From: Mangrovicella endophytica
Lineage (GTDB): Bacteria; Pseudomonadota; Alphaproteobacteria; Rhizobiales; Rhizobiaceae
Length of the DNA: 64,000 nt
Reading direction: 5' to 3'
NCBI RefSeq assembly: GCF_002893625.1
Contig: NZ_PKMZ01000012.1
Span: forward strand, 1 to 64,000
A model generated the notes under the pieces. The model did no database searches, had not been told where the DNA came from, and saw only the letters and a program-made list of their open reading frames with translations. A program made the translations under genes and the position numbers. Positions 54,538 through 62,700 of this stretch are shown in pieces (within the stretch, counting starts at the first letter, position 1; the number at the start of each line of letters is the position of its first letter).

Positions 54538-55101
54538 TCAGTCGGCGCGGCGGACATAAGTGATCTCGTTGGTATCGACGATGATGCGCTCGCCGGTCTC
54601 GATGAAGGGCGGCACCATCACGCGCATGCCGTTTTCCATCTTGGCAGGCTTGTAGGAGGATGCCGCCGTCTGCCCCTTCACCACCGGATCGGCCTCGACG
54701 ATCTGCAGCGTGACATAGTCCGGCAAAGAGATGCCGATCGGACGTTCCTCGTGGCTCTCGACCGTCACCGTCATGCCATCCTGCAGGAAGGCAGCGCGGT
54801 CGCCAACGAAATCCTTCTGCAGCTCGAGCTGCTCGTAGGTCTCGCTATCCATGAAGACCAGCATCTCGCCCTCGGCGTAGAGGAACTGATAGTCCTTCTG
54901 CTCGAGGCGGATGCGCTCGACGGTCTCGGACGCACGGAAGCGCTCGTTGAGCTTGGTGCCGTCGATCAGGTTCTTAAGCTCGACCTGTGCGAAGGCGCCG
55001 CCCTTGCCGGGCTTGACATGCGCCGTCTTCACCGCGGCCCAGAGGCCGCCATTGTGCTCGATGACGTTGCCGGGACGGATTTCGTTGCCGTTGATCTTCA
55101 T
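54538..55101 (-). CDS. efp: Translation elongation factor P
   Basis: Relieves ribosome stalling at polyproline. 187 residues, three beta-barrel domains: [20 protein letters not shown], the modified-Lys loop VKPGKGGAF (Lys33), and the C-terminal OB domain ending [14 protein letters not shown]. The Pro-rich and Gly/Pro-rich proteins in the window (Sel1 linker, FecR tail) are the kind of clients it serves. ATG at 55101. The Lys-modifying enzyme EpmA/EpmB is not adjacent. Confidence 0.97.
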   Translation of the reverse strand: MKINGNEIRPGNVIEHNGGLWAAVKTAHVKPGKGGAFAQVELKNLIDGTKLNERFRASETVERIRLEQKDYQFLYAEGEMLVFMDSETYEQLELQKDFVGDRAAFLQDGMTVTVESHEERPIGISLPDYVTLQIVEADPVVKGQTAASSYKPAKMENGMRVMVPPFIETGERIIVDTNEITYVRRAD

Positions 55102-55296
55102 CTTTATCTCGAAAGCTCGTTCAGACAGCCTGCGACGCGGTCCGCGCGGACATCATGGGCAGGCGGTGATCGTCGGATGCATCGCACCTCAGAGGCCGCA
55201 GCGACGAAGCCGACGCGCGTTTCCCGGCATGCGGCTGCTCAAGACCATAAAAAGCCGTGCCGTTCAAGCCTCGGGCTGGCCGCGGCCCGCGGCAGC

Positions 55297-56319
55297 TCAG
55301 CTCGTGCGGAAGCGGTTGGCTGCCTCAAGAGCGGCCTTCTGCGCCGTTGCATCAAGGCCGCGGAAGAAGTCGTCCAGCGTAGGATCGGTGTTGTCGGCGC
55401 GCTTGGCCAGGACCGACCACATGGCGGCCTGGCCGCGATCTGCCGCCGTGCCGATGCCGTCCTTGTAGAGATGCGCGACGCGGTTGATCGCGATCGGATT
55501 GCCGCGCTCGGCGGCGCGCTTCAGCCACAGGAAGCCCTCCTGCGCGTTGGCCGGCCCGCCTTTCCCGTTGACCAGCCAGATACCGTATTCGATCTGCGCG
55601 GTGTCATAGCCGTTGCTGGCTGCCGTCTTCAGCCATTCTCGCGCCGCCGCCAGATCGGTCTTCTTGACGCCGCGCCCATAGATGTAGAGCTGCGCCATCG
55701 CATATTGCGCGTCGCCGACGCCCGCCTTGGCAGCCTTCTCGAAATAGCTGCGCGCCTCTTCGAACCCGCCCGCCGGCGAGGCCTGGATCAACATCTGACC
55801 GTAGTTGAACTGCGCCAGCGGCAGGCCGGCATCGGCGGCCGCCTTCATGAGATCGCGCGCCTGGGCGAGATCCTGCTCGACCACAGTTCCATCGAGCAGC
55901 AGCATCGCATAGCGGAACTGCCCCTCGGCGCTGCCGGCGACGGCAGCGGCCCGGTACCAGCGCGCCGCCTCCTTCAGGTCGGTCGGAACGCCGAGGCCCC
56001 GCGAGTAGATCTCGCCGAGAAGGGTCTGAGCTGCGGGGTCGCCGAGATTGCCGAGCGGGCGGGCGATCTGCAGTGCGGTCAGGTAAAGGCCGCGCTGGAA
56101 CGCGCCATAGGCAAGGTCGCTCTGCGTCGGTGCGGCACCCTGCTGCGGCTTTGCGGCCGCCGCGGCGCCGGCTTTCGGCGGCGCCGGCTTCGGCGCCGCG
56201 GCCTTCACCGCGGCGGCGGCCGCCAGTGCATCCGCCTTGGTGTCAGGCGCGGCATGGCCGGTCCCGCTCGCGCCGAGAATCAGAATGGCGGCGGCTACGG
56301 CAAGGCGCGCGCGTGTCAT
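55297..56319 (-). CDS. Secreted Sel1-like TPR repeat protein
   Basis: A 340-residue protein with a signal peptide (MTRARLAVAAAILILGASGT, cleavage after GHA) and an Ala/Pro/Lys-rich linker, then about six Sel1-type repeats, each of 36 residues with the GDPAAQTLLGEIYSRGLGVP and AEGQFRYAMLLLDGTVVEQD patterns. Such proteins bind partners in the periplasm. Its ATG at 56319 overlaps the ThiE-like stop (ATGA), so it is coupled to that gene. Partner unknown. Confidence 0.9.
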   Translation of the reverse strand: MTRARLAVAAAILILGASGTGHAAPDTKADALAAAAAVKAAAPKPAPPKAGAAAAAKPQQGAAPTQSDLAYGAFQRGLYLTALQIARPLGNLGDPAAQTLLGEIYSRGLGVPTDLKEAARWYRAAAVAGSAEGQFRYAMLLLDGTVVEQDLAQARDLMKAAADAGLPLAQFNYGQMLIQASPAGGFEEARSYFEKAAKAGVGDAQYAMAQLYIYGRGVKKTDLAAAREWLKTAASNGYDTAQIEYGIWLVNGKGGPANAQEGFLWLKRAAERGNPIAINRVAHLYKDGIGTAADRGQAAMWSVLAKRADNTDPTLDDFFRGLDATAQKAALEAANRFRTS

Positions 56320-56972
56320 GCGGCAACGCCTTCCGCGATCTCGTCGAAGATCGCATTGGCGCGCGCGACCTGAGCGGCCGTGTCGGACCCTTCTGCAAAC
56401 ACGGCCGATGAGAGGGCGACGAACTCGGCGCCGGTCGCGGCTGCGGCTCTGGCCGATTCGACGTTGCCGCCGGCCATGACGATGCATGGGATCTCGACGA
56501 CGGCCGCCCACCATTCGCCGAGTTCGAGATTCTTGGCGTGCGGCTCCTCGGCGGCATCGCCGCCGAGCCGTCCGAACATCAGGTAGTCCGGCAGGAACTC
56601 GCCTGCCTCCAGACCCTCGTGGCGTGTCTCGAAGCCCGATCCGCCGACGATGAGCTTGGGCGAGAAGCGGGCGATGGCATCCTGCAGCGCCTCGACCGTG
56701 CCGCTCGCAACATGCAGACCATCCGCCCTCACCCGTCCCGCACAGCGCGTATCGTCGACGACAATGGCGGCCGCCCCTGCGTCCTGGGCGATCGGCACAA
56801 GAGCTTCGGCGAAGCGCTGGAACGCCGCTTCGTCGCGCCCTGCCGGGTCGATGATCACCGAAGCGACATCGCCGCCCGAGAGGGCAGCGCGCAGCGCGTC
56901 CTCGCCGGGGGCCCCGTCGGGCAGCGGCGTCGTGATCAGGACAAGGCGGGGTCGGATGAGAGCGTCGGACAT
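56316..56972 (-). CDS. Thiamine phosphate synthase-like (ThiE family) protein
   Basis: A 218-residue TIM-barrel protein of the ThiE/TenI group: RLVLITTPLP, then VVDDTRCAGRVRADGLHVAS, FGRLGGDAAE and CIVMAGGNVESARAAAATGA EFVALSSAVF-type phosphate-site end. The usual HxGxxD of ThiE is replaced by DGLHVAS, and the genes around it are not thiamine genes, so it may not make thiamine phosphate. ATG at 56972; the frame to 57131 is a shadow. Coupled to the Sel1 gene. Confidence 0.82.
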   Translation of the reverse strand: MSDALIRPRLVLITTPLPDGAPGEDALRAALSGGDVASVIIDPAGRDEAAFQRFAEALVPIAQDAGAAAIVVDDTRCAGRVRADGLHVASGTVEALQDAIARFSPKLIVGGSGFETRHEGLEAGEFLPDYLMFGRLGGDAAEEPHAKNLELGEWWAAVVEIPCIVMAGGNVESARAAAATGAEFVALSSAVFAEGSDTAAQVARANAIFDEIAEGVAA

Positions 56973-57371
56973 GGCGGCGTAATCGATGCGTTGACGGCGC
57001 AGGTGGCGCCGGATTGCGGCGATTGTAGCGCAGGCTTGATACGGGGGAAAATCAGCAATGCCGCATCTGCAGCGACGTCGCGTCATCCTCGTTAACGCCA
57101 GAGGTCGTCCGTGTCGAACGATCTGATGCAAGACGCCGGAGCCGCTTGAACCGGAATCACGATTTCACGCGGCTTCGGCAGCCTCTGCCGAGCCAGGCGA
57201 TCTTCAGGTTCACGAGGGCTTGTCAGCGTGGTCGCGTGACCTGCATCTGGACCGGCAGCGACGTCGGCGTCGCTAATCGATCGGCTCAGTATCTCTTGAG
57301 GCTACCGTCCGCACGGGACGCCGACGGAGCGAAGAGGACGCGGGCAGTGCCGCGTCCTCCATCGTCGAAGG
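56973..57371. other. Stretch between the ThiE-like gene and the first DUF465 gene
   Basis: No supported gene. A perfect stem GAGGACGCGG/CCGCGTCCTC at 57334-57359, 12 bases past the DUF465 stop, is its probable terminator. No riboswitch (such as TPP) could be recognised upstream of the ThiE-like gene. Confidence 0.5.
57334..57359 (-). terminator. Hairpin after the first DUF465 gene
   Basis: GAGGACGCGG at 57334-57343 and CCGCGTCCTC at 57350-57359, exact 10-base complements with a 6-base loop. The following minus-strand sequence starts TTC, without a long T run. Confidence 0.6.
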
Positions 57372-57545
57372 TCAGGCGTGCGTGGTGCGCAGCCTCTCGA
57401 TCTCGTCCTTGAGCTGAAGCTTGCGACGCTTCAATTCCCTGATCTCCTCATCGCTCATCGCTGGTTTGGTCAACGCCGACGAAATCTCATCGTCGAGCGC
57501 GGAGTGCCGTTGTTCCAGCGTCGCGAGATGGGTATCCAAGGACAT
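57372..57545 (-). CDS. DUF465 (YdcH) family protein
   Basis: A 57-residue protein: MSLDTHLATLEQRHSALDDE and a strongly charged, coiled-coil end (RELKRRKLQLKDEIERLRTT). ATG at 57545 has AAGGGAG upstream; the extension to 57605 has no ribosome site. Divergent from a second DUF465 gene 210 bases away. Function of DUF465 is unknown. Confidence 0.88.
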   Translation of the reverse strand: MSLDTHLATLEQRHSALDDEISSALTKPAMSDEEIRELKRRKLQLKDEIERLRTTHA

Positions 57546-57754
57546 GGTGTCTCCCTTCGTTGGTTTCGTTCCGCTTTCCTCGTTTGTGCCGGCTTCGCCG
57601 ACCATTCGAACGTGTCACAAAATGTCGACACTGTCGAACCGACCGCTGCAGCCATTCCGCCTCATCGCGGTCGCTGCTAAGCGGTCCTGAGGCAGCAGGA
57701 CGTCTAACGAGCGGCCGGGGCTTTCGTTTCAGGGACGGGGATCGAGGAGAGGCA

Positions 57755-57958
57755 ATGCCGGATCAGGAACAGGCGGCCCTGCGGCTGCAGCTGGCGCGCT
57801 TGCGGCAGGACCACGCCGACTTCGACGCGGCCGTGAACGCCATGGAGGCGACCGGCTGCGACCGGCTGCAGGTGCAGCGGATGAAGAAGAAGAAGCTGGC
57901 GATCAAGGACCTCCTGCAGGACATCGAGGACCAGATCGTGCCGGACATCATCGCGTGA
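57755..57958 (+). CDS. DUF465 (YdcH) family protein, second copy
   Basis: A 67-residue protein: [20 protein letters not shown], then [20 protein letters not shown] and a tail ending VPDIIA. Same fold as the opposite copy: the charged LKDEIE / LLQDIE motif is shared. GAGGAGAG upstream of ATG at 57755. It overlaps purE by 4 bases (GTGA), so it is the first gene of a ydcH-purE-purK operon, a common order in Hyphomicrobiales. Confidence 0.9.
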   Translation: MPDQEQAALRLQLARLRQDHADFDAAVNAMEATGCDRLQVQRMKKKKLAIKDLLQDIEDQIVPDIIA

Positions 57959-58467
57959 CCTCCCCCTCTTCCGCCAATGGCACGCCGCTCGTCGCCATCA
58001 TCATGGGCAGCCAGTCCGACTGGGCGACCATGAAGCATGCGGCGGACACGCTGGCCGCCCTCAGCATCGCGCACGAGGCGCGGATCGTCTCGGCCCATCG
58101 CACCCCGGAGCGTCTCTATGCCTTTGCACGATCGGCAAAGGCGGACGGGTTCAAGGTGATCATCGCGGGTGCCGGCGGTGCGGCGCATCTGCCAGGCATG
58201 ACGGCGGCGATGACGCCGCTTCCCGTCTTCGGGGTACCCGTCGAGAGCAAGGCGCTGTCGGGCCAGGACAGCCTCCTGTCGATCGTGCAGATGCCGGCCG
58301 GTATCCCGGTCGGCACGCTCGCCATCGGCCGGGCCGGTGCCGTCAATGCGGCGCTGCTCGCCGCCAGCGTGCTGGCGCTGACCGACGAAGGCCTCGCGAG
58401 CCGGCTCGACGACTGGCGCCGGGCGCAAAGCGAATCGGTCGCCGAACAGCCGGAGGACGCGGCATGA
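57955..58467 (+). CDS. purE: N5-carboxyaminoimidazole ribonucleotide mutase
   Basis: Class I PurE of 170 residues that moves the carboxyl group from N5-CAIR to C4 in purine synthesis. Motifs: [50 protein letters not shown] and [23 protein letters not shown] at 57955 overlaps the DUF465 stop; its own stop overlaps the purK ATG (ATGA). Confidence 0.96.
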   Translation: MTSPSSANGTPLVAIIMGSQSDWATMKHAADTLAALSIAHEARIVSAHRTPERLYAFARSAKADGFKVIIAGAGGAAHLPGMTAAMTPLPVFGVPVESKALSGQDSLLSIVQMPAGIPVGTLAIGRAGAVNAALLAASVLALTDEGLASRLDDWRRAQSESVAEQPEDAA

Positions 58468-59549
58468 GCACGACGCCCCTTCCGCCAGGCTCCACCATCG
58501 GCATCATCGGCGGCGGCCAGCTCGGCCGCATGCTGGCCATGGCCGCGGCGCGGCTCGGCTACCGCACCGTCGCGCTCGACCCGGCGGCCGATTGCCCGGC
58601 CGCGCAGGTCACGAGCGAGATGATCGTGGCCGGCTATGGCAGCCCGACGGGCCTGACGGCACTCGGCACGAGCTGTGATGTCGTCACTTATGAGTTCGAG
58701 AACGTACCGGTCGAGCCGATCCGCCTTCTCGCCGACGCGGTGCCCGTCTTTCCGCCGGTGCAGGCGCTGGAGGTCGCGCAGGACCGGGTTGTCGAAAAGG
58801 CGTTCCTCAATGGCATCGGTGTCGAGACGGCCGGCTGGCGGGCCGTCGACGACGCGCAGGAGCTCGACCATGCGCTGAACGACCTCGGGGGCGAATGCAT
58901 CCTGAAGACGCGCCGATTCGGCTATGACGGCAAGGGCCAGGCGACGATGCGCCCGGGAAGCCCGCATGAGGAGGCCTTCCGCAGCCTCGGCGGCGTGCCC
59001 TGCATCCTGGAAAAGAAGGTGCCGTTCGCCTTCGAATGTTCGGTGATTGCGACGCGCGGGCAGGACGGGAGCCTGGCCTTCTTCGATCCCGCCGAGAATG
59101 TCCATCGCCTCGGCATCCTGAAGAGCTCCACCGTTCCAGGACAGATCGATCCCGCGACGGCGGATGCGGCTCGAAAGATTGCGACGGCGATTCTGGAGAA
59201 GCTCGACTATGTCGGCGTCATCGGCGTCGAGTTCTTCGTGACAGCAGTGGGCGACCTCCTCGTCAACGAGATCGCGCCGCGGGTGCACAATTCCGGCCAC
59301 TGGACGGAGGCCGCGACGCTGATCTCGCAATTCGAGCAGCATATCCGCGCGGTCGCAGGCCTGCCGCTCGGCGACACGCAGCGGCATTCGGACTGCGTCA
59401 TGGAGAACCTTATCGGCGACGAGGTACTGCGCGGTGCCGAGTTGGTCGGCGAGCCGCAGGTCATGCTGCATCTCTACGGCAAGGCCGAAAGCCGTCCCGG
59501 CCGCAAGATGGGGCATTTCACCCGCCTCACAGGCCCTGCGCGGAGCTGA
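58464..59549 (+). CDS. purK: N5-carboxyaminoimidazole ribonucleotide synthase
   Basis: ATP-grasp enzyme of 361 residues that makes N5-CAIR from AIR, ATP and bicarbonate, feeding PurE. Markers: [20 protein letters not shown], the ATP-grasp segment [31 protein letters not shown], and the ligand end [20 protein letters not shown] at 58464, translationally coupled to purE. Confidence 0.96.
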   Translation: MSTTPLPPGSTIGIIGGGQLGRMLAMAAARLGYRTVALDPAADCPAAQVTSEMIVAGYGSPTGLTALGTSCDVVTYEFENVPVEPIRLLADAVPVFPPVQALEVAQDRVVEKAFLNGIGVETAGWRAVDDAQELDHALNDLGGECILKTRRFGYDGKGQATMRPGSPHEEAFRSLGGVPCILEKKVPFAFECSVIATRGQDGSLAFFDPAENVHRLGILKSSTVPGQIDPATADAARKIATAILEKLDYVGVIGVEFFVTAVGDLLVNEIAPRVHNSGHWTEAATLISQFEQHIRAVAGLPLGDTQRHSDCVMENLIGDEVLRGAELVGEPQVMLHLYGKAESRPGRKMGHFTRLTGPARS

Positions 59550-59718
59550 TCGGCGGCATCGCGGGCCGTTCCAAACGGGCATGCAGGTGGCCGGCGAGCG
59601 TTGACATCGGTCAAGTCCGCTTGTATCTCGGCGGCACTCTTCAAGCGCGCCTTTCCGGCGCGTTTTTGATTACGCGGCGGGGCTTCATCGTCGCCATCCT
59701 TCGACCTCGGTGACTGAC

Positions 59719-59844
59719 ATGAAGATCAAGAATTCGCTGAAGGCCCTCAAGGCCCGCCACCGCGCCAATCGCCTCGTGCGCCGCAAGGGCCGCATCTACA
59801 TCATCAACAAGCTCGCCCCGCGCTATAAGGCGCGCCAGGGCTGA
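59719..59844 (+). CDS. ykgO: 50S ribosomal protein L36, YkgO type (cysteine-free)
   Basis: 41 residues, too short for most frame lists: [20 protein letters not shown], then [21 protein letters not shown]. The four zinc cysteines of RpmJ are absent; it is the zinc-independent B form. A standard gene of Hyphomicrobiales genomes, often their only L36. 170 bases after purK. Confidence 0.94.
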   Translation: MKIKNSLKALKARHRANRLVRRKGRIYIINKLAPRYKARQG

Positions 59845-59939
59845 CGCTTCGGCTCGCCATCCGGCGGGCTGCCGCTCCCGCGGCTGTGTCACGGCTTTTT
59901 GGGTTTGACGGCACGCGGCCGGAGACTACTCTCTGCGGC

Positions 59940-60641
59940 ATGCGTGCTTTGTCATGTCTTGGCCTCGCCATCCTGTTGATGTCGGCTGCGGTCGTGCTGG
60001 CCGCCGAGGGTGAGCCGCAGCGACCGTCGGATGAACCGCCGGCGGCGGCACCGGCCGTGCCCGCTCCGGGCTCACCGGCTGCACCGGCGGCCCCGGACAT
60101 CAAGGCAGCACCCCTTCCCCGGTTCGATTCGAGCGGTCCGAAGACGGCGGAGAAGCCGCGTGGAGAGCGACTGGACGCGCTTTTCGCCGAATTGAAGCGC
60201 GAGCCATCGGCTGACAAAGCCGGTGGGATCGCCAGTTCCATCGAGAGCATCTGGCGCGACAGCGGCAGCGATACGGTCGATCTCCTGATGCTGTGGTCTG
60301 CAGCCGCGATCGCCAAGAAGGACAATGCCGCAGCGCTCGACCTTCTCGATCAGGTGGTGCTCCTCGCCCCCGACTATGCGGAAGGATGGAACCGGCGCGC
60401 GACGTTGAACTTCACCATGAACCGCTACCCGCAGTCGATTGCCGACGTCGAGCAGACGCTGCGCCGGGAGCCCCGCCACTACGGCGCCCTGATGGGGCTC
60501 GGGATGATCCTCGAAGAGCTCGACCAGAAGGACAAGGCGCTTGACGCCTATAGTCGCGCGCTGGCGGTCTATCCTGCCCTGAAGGCGGCGCAGGATGCCG
60601 TCGGCCGCCTCGCCGACGAGTTGGGCGGTCAGCCGATCTGA
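59940..60641 (+). CDS. Secreted TPR-repeat protein
   Basis: A 233-residue protein with signal peptide (MRALSCLGLAILLMSAAVVL, cleavage after LAAEG region), a Pro/Ala-rich linker (about 26-75) and then three to four TPR units (SAAAIAKKDNAAALDLLDQV, APDYAEGWNRRATLNFTMNR, EEPRHYGALMGLGMILEELD-like). Start ATG at 59940; the frame from 59886 adds no plausible signal peptide. Periplasmic adaptor is the family-level guess. Confidence 0.85.
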   Translation: MRALSCLGLAILLMSAAVVLAAEGEPQRPSDEPPAAAPAVPAPGSPAAPAAPDIKAAPLPRFDSSGPKTAEKPRGERLDALFAELKREPSADKAGGIASSIESIWRDSGSDTVDLLMLWSAAAIAKKDNAAALDLLDQVVLLAPDYAEGWNRRATLNFTMNRYPQSIADVEQTLRREPRHYGALMGLGMILEELDQKDKALDAYSRALAVYPALKAAQDAVGRLADELGGQPI

Positions 60642-60897
60642 CAGCGGCCTGCAGTCACGGGCTGGCAGAAGGCGACGGCGTCCGGTCGTGGCTATTGCGA
60701 ATCTCAAAGCCGACACCGGAAGCGGCTGTCCTGCGTCTCGGCGCAGCCGTCTACGGCCCTGAAAGTGGCTCAGCAGGACCGCTAGCGGTTGGAGAAATTC
60801 CTGGAAATCGTAGGAGCAGAGAATCCTTCCCGATGGATTCACTGGCCTCTAAGGATCCGTCGTTAGGCTCAGCCGAGTTTTGGGGCGGAGTCCGTCA

Positions 60898-62700
60898 GTG
60901 AAATCGAAGACTTTGTGCGTCGCTACGCTCGCCGGGTTCCTGCTGTGCGCCCCTGCCGCCATGGCTAAGGACTGGCTCGTGGAGCGGGTGTCCGGCAGGG
61001 TCGTGATGATCGACGCGGACAGAAACAAATATCCCCTGCGGGCGCAGATGACCGTGCCGGAAGGCATCACGGTGATCACCGCGGCCGATGGGCGGGTGCG
61101 CCTTTCAAGCGACAACAACGTCATGACGCTCGCGCCAAACAGCGCTGTCGCCGTGACGCCATCTTCCACGGCAAGCCGAACCGTCAAGGTTCTCCAGCGG
61201 ACGGGGCGGGTTGAGTTCGAGGTGGAGAAGCGGTCGCGGCCCTATTTCTCCGTCTCCAGCCCCTACCTCGTTGCGGTGGTGAAGGGCACCAGGTTCACGG
61301 TCGACGTCGCGCGCAGTTCCACCAGGCTCACGGTCTCGCGCGGGCTGGTGCAGGCGACCGACCTGCGCAGCGGCCAGACGGCTGGCATCGCCGCCGGCCA
61401 GCGCGCGCAGGTCAGCGCCACGCAGCCGGGTCTGCGCACCGCCGGTCCGAGCGCACCGGCCGTTGTTCAGGCGGCGCCACAGGCCCCCGCCGTCGCTCCT
61501 GTCGGCGTGACGCTCGATACGTTCAAGGCGGAGACGCAGGCAGCGACGGCGGAATCGAACACGGCCAGTGGCCTCTCTTCCGCCGATGACGCGACCACGA
61601 GCGCCGGCTCCGCAAGCGCCGGATCGATGAGTGCCGGATCGGCCAGTGCCGGATCAAGCAGTGCCGGATCAAGCAGCGCCGGATCAAGCAGCGCCGGATC
61701 AAGCAGCGCCGGATCGACCAGTACGGGATCGAGGGGCAGCAAAGGCAGCGGCGGCTTCGGCGGCAACAGCGGACGCGGCAACGACGACGATAGCGGCCGC
61801 GGCAACTCTGGCGGAACGGGCGGCAGGGGCGGCAACGGCAACGGCAACGGTGGTCAGGGTAACGGCGGCGGCGCCGGAGGGCACGGCCACGGACACAGTG
61901 GTGGCCATGACCATGGCAACGGCAGCGGCGGCCATGGCAGCGGCGGTGGTGCAGGCGGCCCCGGCAGCGGTGCAGGCGGTCCCGGCGGCGGTTCAGGCGG
62001 TCCTGGCGGCAGTGCAGGCGGTCCCGGCGGTGGTGCAGGCAGCGGCGGTGGTGCCGGGCATGGGCACGGGAACGGTGCTGGCGGTCACGGCAACGGCGGC
62101 CCCGGTGGCGGTGCAGGCGGTCCCGGCGGCGGTGCCGGGCATGGGCACGGGAACGGTGTTGGCGGTCACGGCAACGGCGGCCCCGGCAGCGGTGCAGGCG
62201 GTACCGGCGGTGGTGCAGGCGGCCCGGGTGGCGGTCCAGGCGGTCCCGGTGGTGGTGCAGGTGGTCCCGGCGGCGGTGCCGGCGGTCCCGGTGGCGGTGC
62301 AGGCGGTCCTGCCGGTGGTGGCGGTTCAGGCGGCCCCGGTGGAGGTGCCGGCGGCCCCGGTGGAGGCGGTTCAGGCGGTCCCGGTGGTGGTGCCGGCGGT
62401 CCCGGTGGTGGCGCCGGCGGTCCCGGTGGCGGTGCAGGCGGTCCTGCCGGTGGTGGCGGTTCAGGCGGCCCCGCTGGTGGCGGTGCAGGCGGCCCCGGTG
62501 GAGGTGCAGGCGGCCCTGGTGGTGGCGGTTCAGGCGGTCCCGGCGGTGGTGCCGGCGGCCCCGGTGGCGGCGGTGCAGGCGGTCCCGGCGGTGGTGCAGG
62601 CGGCCCCGGTGGTGGCGGTTCAGGCGGTCCCGGCGGTGGTGCCGGCGGCCCCGGCGGCGGCAATGGCGGCGGCAATGGCGGCGGTAACGGCAGGCCGTAA
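60898..62700 (+). CDS. FecR-domain protein with large Gly-rich repeat tail
   Basis: A 600-residue secreted protein. GTG start at 60898 with GGAG upstream; signal peptide KSKTLCVATLAGFLLCAPAA. Residues about 26-170 form a FecR-type domain (WLVERVSGRVVMIDADRNKY, TLAPNSAVAVTP, and VKGTRFTVDVARSSTRLTVS). Residues about 175-235 are an Ala/Gln/Val linker. From about 235 to 279 there are nine AGSxS pentapeptide units, and from about 280 to the end a His/Gly/Asn-rich stretch passes into GGPGGGAGG repeats. No LPxTG or beta-barrel ending is seen. A Gly-rich surface or matrix function is inference; the next frame encodes a CHASE2 protein with which FecR-type genes are often paired. Confidence 0.88.
   Translation: MKSKTLCVATLAGFLLCAPAAMAKDWLVERVSGRVVMIDADRNKYPLRAQMTVPEGITVITAADGRVRLSSDNNVMTLAPNSAVAVTPSSTASRTVKVLQRTGRVEFEVEKRSRPYFSVSSPYLVAVVKGTRFTVDVARSSTRLTVSRGLVQATDLRSGQTAGIAAGQRAQVSATQPGLRTAGPSAPAVVQAAPQAPAVAPVGVTLDTFKAETQAATAESNTASGLSSADDATTSAGSASAGSMSAGSASAGSSSAGSSSAGSSSAGSSSAGSTSTGSRGSKGSGGFGGNSGRGNDDDSGRGNSGGTGGRGGNGNGNGGQGNGGGAGGHGHGHSGGHDHGNGSGGHGSGGGAGGPGSGAGGPGGGSGGPGGSAGGPGGGAGSGGGAGHGHGNGAGGHGNGGPGGGAGGPGGGAGHGHGNGVGGHGNGGPGSGAGGTGGGAGGPGGGPGGPGGGAGGPGGGAGGPGGGAGGPAGGGGSGGPGGGAGGPGGGGSGGPGGGAGGPGGGAGGPGGGAGGPAGGGGSGGPAGGGAGGPGGGAGGPGGGGSGGPGGGAGGPGGGGAGGPGGGAGGPGGGGSGGPGGGAGGPGGGNGGGNGGGNGRP
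61600..61734 (+). repeat. Nine 15-base tandem repeats
   Basis: Nine units of the form AGYGCCGGATCNNNN, coding AGSxS pentapeptides of the FecR-domain gene. The four central units (61645-61704) are nearly identical. Codon-level tandem growth is likely by slippage. Confidence 0.9.
61900..62690 (+). repeat. Gly-Pro-Gly/Gly-Ala-Gly repeat tract with an 81-base duplication
   Basis: Almost every codon is Gly, Ala, Pro, or Ser from about 61930 on. Two long copies, 62050-62107 and 62131-62188, match over 58 bases at an 81-base offset with one difference (GCT versus GTT), showing recent duplication. The high GC and repeats explain the long shadow frames on both strands here. Confidence 0.9.
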
